DNA of 7,149 nt from Holophaga sp. (GTDB taxonomy: Bacteria; Acidobacteriota; Holophagae; Holophagales; Holophagaceae). The notes below the pieces were generated by a model, which was not told the origin of the DNA, made no database searches, and worked only from the letters and a program-made list of their open reading frames with translations. Each line of letters starts with the position of its first letter. The first letter of the stretch is position 1. The position numbers were made by a program, and so were the translations under genes. This document shows, in pieces, positions 1 to 5,323 of this stretch. The stretch spans positions 1 through 7,149 of the forward strand of contig JADKBC010000044.1 of the NCBI GenBank assembly GCA_016715205.1, written 5' to 3'.

Positions 1-181
1 ACCCTTCGGTGACATTCCGGTAAGGAGCATAGACTGTTGTTGGTGCAGATCCGGCGGCAATAAAGCGGTATGCCCCTTCAACAACATCAAACAGGGCGAC
101 CCGGGTGTTGATCGTCCCGATATCAATCGCGAGCAGCGATTCGGCGGTGGCAACGGTAGAAGTGGGTGTAGGTTGATTCAT
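1..181 (-). CDS. GlmL/MutL-like ASKHA-fold ATPase, N-terminal 60 residues (cut by window edge)
   Basis: Only the first 60 residues are in the window; the gene runs off the left edge. The ATG overlaps the stop of the upstream membrane-protein gene (ATGA at 178-181), so the two are probably translationally coupled; I see no clear Shine-Dalgarno. After about 16 low-complexity residues (Pro/Thr/Ser/Ala) comes the phosphate-1 loop of the actin/Hsp70/sugar-kinase superfamily, LLAIDIGTINTRVALFDVV. It is followed by the stretch SAPTTVYAPYRNVTEG, which resembles the start of the GlmL/MutL family (the form I recall is APTTVEAPFEDVT). Classical GlmL accompanies adenosylcobalamin-dependent glutamate mutase, but no mutase subunit is visible here and the neighbours are envelope proteins. 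A role as a cytoplasmic ATPase partner of the membrane proteins is therefore an inference. Family assignment is fairly secure; the function is not. Confidence 0.78.
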   Translation of the reverse strand, partial: MNQPTPTSTVATAESLLAIDIGTINTRVALFDVVEGAYRFIAAGSAPTTVYAPYRNVTEG

Positions 182-906
182 AAGTTTATGTCAAGGAAAA
201 ACAAACCAATCAATTGCCAGATGGCATTCCAGGAAAAGGTCACCTGATCCACAAATGCCATCAGGGCCGCTCCAAAAACGCCCGCAAACAGCACGCCCAA
301 AGCCACGGCAATAAACCCTTTCCCAATTTGCGCCATCCGCAGGATAATTCCATTCAAAGCCGAACTTTGACAGCTGGCGCTTCCGCCAAACTGAAAATAA
401 GCCAGGTTTGTGACGCTGCCAAAAACCACAAACAACCCATTAATCATCCAGACGATCAAATCCAGCCCGCTGTTCGACAACTGGAGGGAATTTCGAGTGG
501 AGATATTCAAGGCATTCATGGTCGCAGTGGCCTGTGGAAACAGTGTGCCCAACAGGGCCCCGCCGATTACGGTCCCCGCCGCCACGCCAACCAGCAGCGC
601 CATCGGCATATTCGCCAGCCTGGACAGGCGCGGCGAGGCTTTGAGCAGCAGCCAGATCCCCAGGACAAACCCGGGGGCAGTGATGGCAAAATTCTCGCCC
701 GGGTTTTGAATCAGGGGAATCAGATAGCGCTGCCAGATCAGAGTCCGCAGAACCACCGCAGTTGCATACCCGGCGGCAGCCCCGATAAATGTGTATGTGG
801 CAAACCGAAACAAAAAGTTGTCGCCAAACACATAGCTAAATACCATCAGGGTCAATACAAACCCAACGACAAGGCCGATGAGATCGAACAAACTGGAAGA
901 ATTCAT
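178..906 (-). CDS. polytopic membrane protein, 242 aa, function unknown
   Basis: An intact gene for a very hydrophobic inner-membrane protein. Likely membrane segments lie near residues 6-27, 36-55, 74-88, 101-124, 147-168, 195-219 and 224-240, giving six or seven helices. Positive residues between segments 3 and 4 (SPRLSR) suggest that this loop is cytoplasmic. A more polar stretch at about 125-146, rich in Asn/Ser/Thr, is the longest loop. I recognise no catalytic motif or named family. The ATG start is supported by a GAGG sequence about 7 nt upstream and by the ATGA overlap (903-906) with the end of the giant zinc-ribbon gene. The stop overlaps the GlmL-like start. This placement suggests a membrane partner of both proteins. 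Its frame is undisturbed, unlike those upstream. Confidence 0.85.
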   Translation of the reverse strand: MNSSSLFDLIGLVVGFVLTLMVFSYVFGDNFLFRFATYTFIGAAAGYATAVVLRTLIWQRYLIPLIQNPGENFAITAPGFVLGIWLLLKASPRLSRLANMPMALLVGVAAGTVIGGALLGTLFPQATATMNALNISTRNSLQLSNSGLDLIVWMINGLFVVFGSVTNLAYFQFGGSASCQSSALNGIILRMAQIGKGFIAVALGVLFAGVFGAALMAFVDQVTFSWNAIWQLIGLFFLDINL

Positions 907-1109
907 GCTTTCGCCTCGCCACGTCCGGAGCGGCCTTTGGGCTGCTTGCGCACACCCAACGAAGCCGCCGCCAGGTTTATGATCCCGCCGATAACAACAA
1001 ATAATACAACAGCCAACAGAGCCGCGCTGTAGGCATACTCATACATCCGCAGCCCATTGGCTGCCGCAATAGGCTGGTTGCCCAGCAAATAATAGCTGGC
1101 GTCGCTCAA
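903..1109 (-). CDS. fragment 5: C-terminal membrane anchor of the giant zinc-ribbon/PDW-repeat protein
   Basis: As an isolated reading frame it starts at a TTG and gives 68 residues, but it is almost certainly the end of the preceding protein. It lies in the same frame as the fragment at 1158-1781, separated only by a TGA. The residues encoded between them (PPVVDGYLGDLSDASYYLLG) read as real protein running straight into this fragment. There is no good ATG or Shine-Dalgarno for independent translation. It contains one membrane helix at about residues 26-50, then a basic tail (VRKQPKGRSGRGEAKA) that should be cytoplasmic by the positive-inside rule. The stop overlaps the next gene by ATGA at 903-906. 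A true stand-alone small membrane protein is possible but less likely. Confidence 0.6.
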   Translation of the reverse strand: MSDASYYLLGNQPIAAANGLRMYEYAYSAALLAVVLFVVIGGIINLAAASLGVRKQPKGRSGRGEAKA

Positions 1110-1157
1110 GTCACCGAGATAGCCATCGACAACCGGGGGATAAGTTGTAAAAAAGGT

Positions 1158-1781
1158 TCAATCACCGCCAGCAGACTGCGCTGAAACCATCAACAGTTCA
1201 ATTTCGCTTTGCCGGCGCAGCGGGCCAACCTGTTCGGCCCAGGTGCTGACCGAGCGGGTGCTATCGGTAGCGACAATCACCAGGCTGAAATTATCCATCC
1301 CTGCCGCCGGATTCAGGCCTGCGTCTGCCCAGGTTTTCTGTTCGATCACATCCACCGGGATGATCCGGGCCGGCTCGAGGGCAAACGCCAGCAGCCCGGC
1401 CGGGCCGCCCGGCAAATACCCCAGGTTTTGCACCCGCCAGGGCTTGAGCGGATCGCCGGTTGAAGCGGCCAGGTCATTTTGGGCCTGCTCGATGATCAGA
1501 GCGCCCGAAATAGAAGAGGAAACCGCCGTCACAAAGACGCCCTGCCGCTGAAGCTGAACCAGCAGCGGCTGCAGCATGGTATTCATTTCGGCAGAATAGC
1601 CGGGTTCAAAATCCAGCGCCAGCAGAACATGCGAACTTGAACTCAGGTTTAACAACTGCTGGTGAAAACCCAGCACAGCAGCCGGGGCCGGCATTTGCAG
1701 AACCGGGCTGGACTGATCCGGGCCAATATACAACGCCAGCACCACCACCAAAACCAGAATAAAGAAAGCTGCCACCCGCAC
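1158..1781 (-). CDS. fragment 4: first membrane helix and extracytoplasmic domain of the giant zinc-ribbon/PDW-repeat protein
   Basis: The open frame begins at a GTG inside the coding sequence of the previous fragment and encodes 207 residues. Residues 3-20 form a strong membrane helix (VAAFFILVLVVVLALYIG). Residues of about 45-205 alternate hydrophobic strands (HVLLALDFE, GVFVTAV, DNFSLVIVAT, IELLMVSAQ) with helices, as in an alpha/beta fold. I do not recognise a named family. Upstream of the GTG this frame reads KAALSSSLLVR, which joins the preceding fragment if one A is dropped from the A4 run (1807-1810). At the other end the TGA at 1158-1160 appears to come from a pair of compensating indels: the adjacent frame gives AAVIEPFLQLIP just there. 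The domain should lie outside the cytoplasm, between this helix and the C-terminal one. Confidence 0.65.
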   Translation of the reverse strand: MRVAAFFILVLVVVLALYIGPDQSSPVLQMPAPAAVLGFHQQLLNLSSSSHVLLALDFEPGYSAEMNTMLQPLLVQLQRQGVFVTAVSSSISGALIIEQAQNDLAASTGDPLKPWRVQNLGYLPGGPAGLLAFALEPARIIPVDVIEQKTWADAGLNPAAGMDNFSLVIVATDSTRSVSTWAEQVGPLRRQSEIELLMVSAQSAGGD

Positions 1782-2697
1782 CAGCAGGCTGCTTGAGAGG
1801 GCAGCCTTTTGAGTTTGCAGGGGTGGGGCTGTTTTCCGATTCCAGCAGGGATTTCAAAACATTCAGCCGGTTTTCAACATCGGCAGAAATCGGCAGCTTT
1901 ATCGTATAGGGAGCAGGCGGGCGCACACCCTGCATGGCAATCTCAGCCGGCAAAGCCCCGCGCAAACCCGCCAGCGGGCCAGCATTTTCAATCCGGGCTT
2001 CCGAAGCTTCGTCAAATGCCTCCAGGTTTACAGCATCCACCGGGCGCATGGCCTCCAACCAGGTCGGCAGGTTGGCAGGCTCCAATTGTTCGGAGGGCTC
2101 CGCCTCGCTGACCTGGGCAGCAGGCGGGGCGTCTTCAGCAGAAAGACTCGACAACCAGTCGGGGGTGACACCAAAGCTGGTATCCGGCGCCGCCTGGCTG
2201 TAAACGGGCTGTTCATCAAATACTTCCAGAGGATCTTCATCCCCGATAAAGGCCGGCACAGACGCAGTTGTGACTGGTGTGCCTGGCGTGCCGGTCAATT
2301 CTGCCAGCCAATCAGGCTCGTCTTGTCCGGCAGAAACAGGCGCAGCAGCCTCAAAATGCTCTTCGTCATCCAGTTCGGGCAGTCTGGCGGTTACAGCCGG
2401 TGAGCGGACCGCCCCAAAGTCATTGTTCAAATTTCTGAGCCAGTCCGGGGTATCGTCAGCCGGCACAGCCGGCGCAAACTGCTCTGGCTCTGGTGCTGCG
2501 GCAAAGACACTGCCTGCCAGGGCTTCCTGCTCGTCAGCAGTGCTGGATCCATTCAACCAGTCAAAAGAAAGGTCATTTTCCGGATCATCCGATAAAACAA
2601 AGGGGTCGACCACCTCATTCGGGCTGACCTGGGGAAGCCGGGCTTCATCAGCCTGGCGGCGGGCGCACCCGGTCCAACCAGTCGGGGCTGCCATCAT
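1606..2697 (-). CDS. fragment 3: C-terminal half of the PDW-motif linker of the giant zinc-ribbon protein
   Basis: The frame spans 363 codons, but only roughly residues 13-297 look like genuine protein. The first dozen residues are an out-of-frame reading of the preceding fragment's SPDWLDRV motif. After residue 297 the sequence becomes a Gly/Pro/Cys-rich shadow of the membrane helix encoded in the neighbouring frame. The genuine part is acidic and rich in Pro, Ala and Glu, hence probably disordered. It carries tryptophan motifs at FDWL (about residue 47), TPDWLRNL (85), EPDWLAEL (129), TPDWLSSL (180) and LPTWLEAM (213). A more helical juxtamembrane stretch follows at about 265-290 (ISADVENRLNVLKSLLESE). 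Frame changes at both ends need one extra base removed: C in the C3 run at 2661-2663 and A in the A4 run at 1807-1810. Confidence 0.62.
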   Translation of the reverse strand: MMAAPTGWTGCARRQADEARLPQVSPNEVVDPFVLSDDPENDLSFDWLNGSSTADEQEALAGSVFAAAPEPEQFAPAVPADDTPDWLRNLNNDFGAVRSPAVTARLPELDDEEHFEAAAPVSAGQDEPDWLAELTGTPGTPVTTASVPAFIGDEDPLEVFDEQPVYSQAAPDTSFGVTPDWLSSLSAEDAPPAAQVSEAEPSEQLEPANLPTWLEAMRPVDAVNLEAFDEASEARIENAGPLAGLRGALPAEIAMQGVRPPAPYTIKLPISADVENRLNVLKSLLESENSPTPANSKGCPLKQPAGAGGSFLYSGFGGGAGVVYWPGSVQPGSANAGPGCCAGFSPAVVKPEFKFACSAGAGF

Positions 2698-3493
2698 CCT
2701 GATCCGGCTCCGGGCTGACAGGTGATGCCTCGTTCAAGCTGGAAAGCCAGTCGGGCAGTCCGCCCGAGTGCTCGACCGGGGCCGGCTGGGCGGGGGTCTG
2801 GGGGGACTGGGGCGCCGGTTGCGAAAATGCAGCCGAACCCTGAGTTTTTGCAAACCAATCGTCAATACTCTGACCGGTCTGGTCGTCACTGAGCCATTCC
2901 GCCGATTCCAGTTCACTCTCGCCGGCGGTTGGTTCGGTTGAAAAAGCGTTAGAGCCAATATCACCCAGGCCAAAACGATCAGCCGCTGGCGGCTCGCTGC
3001 TTTCGGAAAGCCAGCCAGCCAGATCACCCTGGCCTTGAATGCCAGCCATCCAGTCCGGCACACCCGTTTCAGCCTGCCATTCGGCCGCATCGCCTGCCGG
3101 GGCCGCCGGCTGATCGGGCGCAGCCGGTTGGATCAGCTCTGTTTGTTGCGAAAAAGCAACCTGCTCATCCTGTAATTTGAGCTAATCCAGGGTGCTGCTC
3201 GAAGAATCAGAGGTCATAAACCAGTCTGGCAGGGGCGTGTCGCCAGCGTCGGGCATACTGGCTGCCGGTTGGGCAGGGGCAGCTGGTTCAACCGGGCTGG
3301 CAAATGGAGACTGATCGGCCCCATCCAGGTTGGCAAACCAGTCTGGCACAGCTTCGGTCTGAGCAGGCGCAGCGGCTGCATCACCGCCCAGGCGCGAGAG
3401 CCAATCCGGGGCTTCGCTCTCCCCGTCAAAAGAAGACTCCTGCCCAAGATCCTGTTGGCTGCCATCCCGCAGGCTGCTCAACCAATCTGGCAC
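2047..3493 (-). repeat. array of about 15 short tryptophan (P-D-W-[LFM]) protein motifs
   Basis: The linker of the giant protein repeats a short peptide of the form [hydrophobic or small]-P-D-W-[L/F/M]-x-x-[L/I/V]. I count ten copies with exact PDW: VPDWLSSL, APDWLSRL, VPDWFANL, LPDWFMTS, VPDWMAGI, LPDWLSSL, SPDWLDRV, TPDWLRNL, EPDWLAEL and TPDWLSSL. Five degenerate copies are LAGWLSE, SAEWLSD, IDDWFAK, FDWLNG and LPTWLEAM. They are separated by about 15-50 residues of acidic Ala/Pro/Glu/Ser sequence. The DNA between copies is not obviously repeated, so conservation is at the peptide level. This pattern is typical of multivalent short linear docking motifs, but the partner is unknown. Confidence 0.85.
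2648..3061 (-). CDS. fragment 2: middle of the PDW-motif linker of the giant zinc-ribbon protein
   Basis: The 137-codon frame starts at a GTG that is really an internal Val codon, because the same frame is open back to the TAG at 3182-3184 and continuous with the zinc-ribbon fragment beyond it. It encodes acidic, Pro/Ala/Ser-rich sequence with tryptophan motifs VPDWMAGI, LAGWLSE, SAEWLSD, IDDWFAK, LPDWLSSL and SPDWLDRV. No globular domain is apparent. It ends in a run of Pro and a TGA created by a frame change. Dropping one C at 2661-2663 continues the protein as RVRRRQADEARLPQ into the next fragment. Taken alone it would have no start signal and no recognisable function. Confidence 0.6.
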   Translation of the reverse strand: MPDWMAGIQGQGDLAGWLSESSEPPAADRFGLGDIGSNAFSTEPTAGESELESAEWLSDDQTGQSIDDWFAKTQGSAAFSQPAPQSPQTPAQPAPVEHSGGLPDWLSSLNEASPVSPEPDQDDGSPDWLDRVRPPPG

Positions 3494-4261
3494 ATCCTCA
3501 GCGCCCGAACGGGAAGCCGCTGGAGGCTGGGCGATCAACGGCGTCAGCCGTGCATTACAATACCGGCAGGTTTCTCGCCCGGCAGTATTGGTCTTTCCAC
3601 ACATCGGACAGCGGATATCAGCCATAATTAACCCGCAAGGGCGGTCAGCGCCCATCAAAATCCGCAGTCCGGTGGCAATTGACCCCAAAGCTACACCCAT
3701 CAGGATACCGCGAATACCTGCCATCGCCGGCACCTGGATCAACCAGCCGCGCGCCTGGCTGAGCAAGCTAACCTCGCCCACCCCAAACAGCGGGACGGAA
3801 GCAATCAGAGCAATCAGGGCTGCTGCCATAAACAGGCCGGTATAGATATCAAACCGGCGGCGCAAAAGCTGCACGCTGGCAGCCGCCAGAGTCACAGCCA
3901 ACAGCGCCAGCAGCGAAGTTTCAACCGGAACTTGAACATACTTGTAGATCCACAACGCCCATGCGTTGGTGTCAGCAATCCCGGCCACAATCAGGGTGAC
4001 CAGAAAGGCAGACAGCAGAACGACGCTGTACACGCCCAGCGGGCGAGTTTGGGCGGTTCCGCCCGTGCGCGTAATTTTTGCCCAATGCACCGAGAGCAGA
4101 TTCAGCACCCCTGCCAGGAGTGCAAAGCCCGCCGTAATGGATGCCCAGCCCAGAACCGTGCTGCGGATAAATTCCAAACCAGGCAGAAAATACCCCAGCA
4201 GAACAATCAGTCCGGCTGAGATTGCCACAGCAGCATTAATCGTTGAAAATGAGAACTTCAC
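3182..4261 (-). CDS. about 210-aa polytopic membrane protein fused in frame to the zinc-ribbon start of the PDW-repeat protein
   Basis: One open frame of 359 codons holds two unrelated parts. Residues 1-210 are a membrane protein with about six helices (near 8-29, 37-58, 76-97, 108-130, 141-163 and 180-201) and no family I can name. It starts at a GTG overlapping the upstream stop (GTGA, 4258-4261). Residues 213 onward begin MADIRCPMCGK and form a zinc ribbon with Cys218, Cys221, Cys232 and Cys235 (CPMC-x10-CRYC). Four tryptophan motifs follow: VPDWLSSL, APDWLSRL, VPDWFANL and LPDWFMTS. The junction is GGG-TTA-ATT-ATG (3634-3623). Dropping one G gives a TAA two bases before the ATG at 3625, so two adjacent genes joined by a one-base insertion are more likely than a true fusion. 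The frame ends at a TAG, beyond which the same frame continues with similar protein. Confidence 0.72.
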   Translation of the reverse strand: MKFSFSTINAAVAISAGLIVLLGYFLPGLEFIRSTVLGWASITAGFALLAGVLNLLSVHWAKITRTGGTAQTRPLGVYSVVLLSAFLVTLIVAGIADTNAWALWIYKYVQVPVETSLLALLAVTLAAASVQLLRRRFDIYTGLFMAAALIALIASVPLFGVGEVSLLSQARGWLIQVPAMAGIRGILMGVALGSIATGLRILMGADRPCGLIMADIRCPMCGKTNTAGRETCRYCNARLTPLIAQPPAASRSGAEDVPDWLSSLRDGSQQDLGQESSFDGESEAPDWLSRLGGDAAAAPAQTEAVPDWFANLDGADQSPFASPVEPAAPAQPAASMPDAGDTPLPDWFMTSDSSSSTLD

Positions 4262-4614
4262 AGCAAACCTACCATTCGGGCGACTGCGCCCAACAAAATC
4301 GCCACGATAACCACCCAGCGGGCAATATCTTGAACCTGCAGACTGGCGTGGTGAGATGGGTTTGAACTTAGATAAGCGCCGCCAGCGAAAATTTCTTCGC
4401 CGATGATGGGCTCCTGGTCTGCCATATAAAGTACAGACTGCCCGGAAAGGTTGTCGCTTCCACCCAGCGATTGACCGCGAGTCTGTTCGGTGGCTGCGGT
4501 CAGCAAACCAACTTCGCCGCCGACATGACCTAAAACAATCGTGGCAGAGACCTGCTCGTTGTGAATGGCTGCCATGGCGCCCGCTGCGTACGATAATGGG
4601 GTCACCCCGGCCAA
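4258..4614 (-). CDS. DUF6754-like protein, C-terminal fragment with membrane helix
   Basis: The frame starts at a TTG that is an internal Leu codon. Reading further upstream in the same frame gives GDSRVALLSQDTLQTAYRSA, clearly part of the same protein, before it meets the other fragment at about 4714. The 118 residues include a glycine/alanine-rich core (AAGAMAAIHNEQVSATIVLG, GGEVGLLTAA, GEEIFAGGAYLS) and a C-terminal membrane helix at about residues 98-118. This pattern resembles the DUF6754 family that I recall from Anaerolineae; I know of no established function. The stop overlaps the next start by GTGA at 4258-4261. Confidence 0.65.
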   Translation of the reverse strand: MAGVTPLSYAAGAMAAIHNEQVSATIVLGHVGGEVGLLTAATEQTRGQSLGGSDNLSGQSVLYMADQEPIIGEEIFAGGAYLSSNPSHHASLQVQDIARWVVIVAILLGAVARMVGLL

Positions 4615-5016
4615 ACGGCCAGCCAGCGGGTTATACAGGTTTTCAGCTTTGGCAGACCGGTAGGCAGTCTGCAGGGTATCCTGGCTTAAGAGCGCTACAC
4701 GGCTGTCGCCGAAGTGTGGCGATCGGTGGGCTGTCGCTGATCGAAGCCGCCTGGGCTATCCGCTGCAAAATGGTCAGACCAGCCAGCGCCGATGCGCCAT
4801 CCTGATCATACAGACCGCGGCTGCCCAGCGCAATCTGCAGACGGGAACCAGCCTCAACGGCCTGCCCCACCACCTTGCGCAGCTGCAGGAACCCAGGGAT
4901 CTCACGCAGTTCACGGCGCTGTTTCTTGGCCAAACCCGAAAAAACCAGCAGCAGAATAAAAAAAACAACTAAAAAGACAGGCGCCAGCAGTCCGGCTGAC
5001 AAAAAAATAGATTCAT
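4258..5016 (-). pseudogene. reconstructed DUF6754-like bitopic membrane protein, about 250 aa, with two one-base frame breaks
   Basis: Joining the two fragments (one T added in the T7 run at 5004-5010, one base removed at about 4714) gives a continuous protein. It has an N-terminal membrane helix, a soluble domain of about 200 residues and a C-terminal membrane helix. The join near 4714 reads ISDSPPIATFGDSRVALLSQ. Its 5' end overlaps the small upstream gene and its 3' end overlaps the polytopic membrane-protein gene, so it is one member of a coupled set. Neither break removes sequence, and both sides are well preserved, so I read this as a sequencing problem or a very recent lesion. Confidence 0.6.
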
Positions 5017-5104
5017 GCTTTTTCTTCCTCCTGCAAATAGGCAACGAAGGAATGCGCCTCCGCATCAGATTCCAACAAAGCTGCCAGTGCGCCCAGTGTG
5101 TCAC
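4643..5104 (-). CDS. DUF6754-like protein, N-terminal fragment with membrane helix
   Basis: Only about 5002-4715 of this frame looks genuine. The first ~35 codons (5104-5003) overlap the end of the small upstream gene in another frame and are not believable. The true start is probably the ATG at 5016, which overlaps the upstream stop (ATGA, 5013-5016) and has AGGAGG 10 nt upstream. That ATG is out of frame with the good sequence by one base across a T7 run (5004-5010). Eight T would give MNLFFLSAGLLAP. A TTG start after the run is an alternative, but it is poorly spaced from the Shine-Dalgarno. The protein has a membrane helix (LLAPVFLVVFFILLLVFSGL), a basic KKQRRELRE turn and a soluble region ending ISDSPPIAT, where the frame breaks and 23 out-of-frame residues follow. 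Confidence 0.62.
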   Translation of the reverse strand: MTHWAHWQLCWNLMRRRIPSLPICRRKKKHESIFLSAGLLAPVFLVVFFILLLVFSGLAKKQRRELREIPGFLQLRKVVGQAVEAGSRLQIALGSRGLYDQDGASALAGLTILQRIAQAASISDSPPIATLRRQPCSALKPGYPADCLPVCQS

Positions 5105-5267
5105 GTTTTAAAAACGGATCGACCAGAGGCTGGCCCAGATAAGCAAATTGGGCTGCCAGAATGCGCAATGGCCCACCCGCCTGGAGCAAATCCATGGCTG
5201 GCCCGGCTAATCCCCATTGATGCAGTTTTCTGGCCCACTCCTGCCAGAGTTGACGCTTATTTTCCAC
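5013..5267 (-). CDS. small soluble helical protein, 84 aa, function unknown; first gene of the operon
   Basis: An intact short gene starting at GTG (5267) and ending in a TGA that overlaps the next ATG. The protein is predicted to be all-helical and soluble. It has a basic Trp-rich start (MENKRQLWQEWARKLHQW), a hydrophobic middle (PLRILAAQFAYLGQPLVDPF) and an acidic end (ESDAEAHSFVAYLQEEEKA). I recognise no family or cysteine/histidine motif. No Shine-Dalgarno precedes the GTG, and the putative -10 box lies only 7 nt upstream, so the mRNA may be leaderless. The alternative is an internal start at Met25. Tight coupling to the membrane-protein genes suggests a cytoplasmic accessory subunit, which is an inference. 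Confidence 0.72.
   Translation of the reverse strand: MENKRQLWQEWARKLHQWGLAGPAMDLLQAGGPLRILAAQFAYLGQPLVDPFLKRDTLGALAALLESDAEAHSFVAYLQEEEKA
5027..5032 (-). promoter_or_regulatory. ribosome binding site deciding the DUF6754-like start at 5016
   Basis: A full AGGAGG lies inside the end of the 84-aa gene, 10 nt before the ATG at 5016. It supports that ATG as the intended start even though a one-base change in the following T7 run puts it out of frame with the conserved protein sequence. Confidence 0.6.
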
Positions 5268-5273
5268 ATTAAA

Positions 5274-5282
5274 AGTATAGCA
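5274..5282 (-). promoter_or_regulatory. extended -10 promoter element for the downstream operon
   Basis: On the minus strand the sequence reads TGCTATACT, an extended -10 (TGn plus TATACT, one mismatch to TATAAT). It sits in the AT-rich gap between the amidohydrolase and the small 84-aa gene. I see no convincing -35 hexamer at 16-18 nt, as is common for extended -10 promoters. The expected transcription start, about 7 nt after the box, falls on or next to the GTG at 5267. Confidence 0.5.
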
Positions 5283-5323
5283 TAAATCCTAATTGTCTGG
5301 GAAATCCACAAATAAATCCTTGA

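Larger units (their letters stand above)
903..3625 (-). pseudogene. reconstructed single gene: zinc-ribbon / PDW-repeat / bitopic membrane protein of about 900 aa, interrupted several times
   Basis: This composite entry joins the zinc-ribbon part of the 3182-4261 frame and the four fragments downstream. Reading through, the order is: zinc ribbon (first ~25 residues); about 480 residues of acidic Pro/Ala-rich linker with some 15 tryptophan motifs; a short helical segment; a membrane helix (~1725-1780); an alpha/beta extracytoplasmic domain; a second membrane helix (~960-1035); and a basic tail. The topology predicts N- and C-termini both in the cytoplasm. Breaks are an in-frame TAG at 3182, one extra base at 2661-2663, one extra at 1807-1810, one extra near 1168 and one missing in the C5 run at 1132-1136. 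The sequence on each side keeps composition, motifs and topology, so assembly error is more likely than old decay. Whether the living gene is intact cannot be decided from this sequence. Confidence 0.68.

Noticed and set aside
214..1032. A 272-codon plus-strand open frame opposite the membrane-protein gene
   Set aside because: It is rich in Gln, His, Pro and Arg with no domain or hydrophobic core, has no start signal, and mirrors a convincing minus-strand membrane protein. It is an antisense shadow.
1806..1812. Programmed -1 ribosomal frameshifting at the AAAA run
   Set aside because: The change needed is +1 (one base skipped), the run lacks an X XXY YYZ heptamer in the required frame, and similar breaks occur elsewhere without slippery sites.
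2270..2725. Ser/Ala-rich 151-codon plus-strand open frame
   Set aside because: Its repeated SG/SS composition is the reverse reading of the PDW linker's biased codons; there is no independent start signal or motif.
4643..5104. Taking the upstream start at 5104 for the DUF6754-like fragment
   Set aside because: The first ~35 residues overlap the real 84-aa gene in another frame and have Trp/His/Arg-rich shadow composition. AGGAGG and the ATGA overlap point to 5016.
903..5267. Alternative genetic code (TGA or TAG read as an amino acid) to explain the in-frame stops
   Set aside because: TGA also ends clean genes here inside ATGA and GTGA overlaps, and ends the amidohydrolase. Most breaks are frame changes that no code change would fix.
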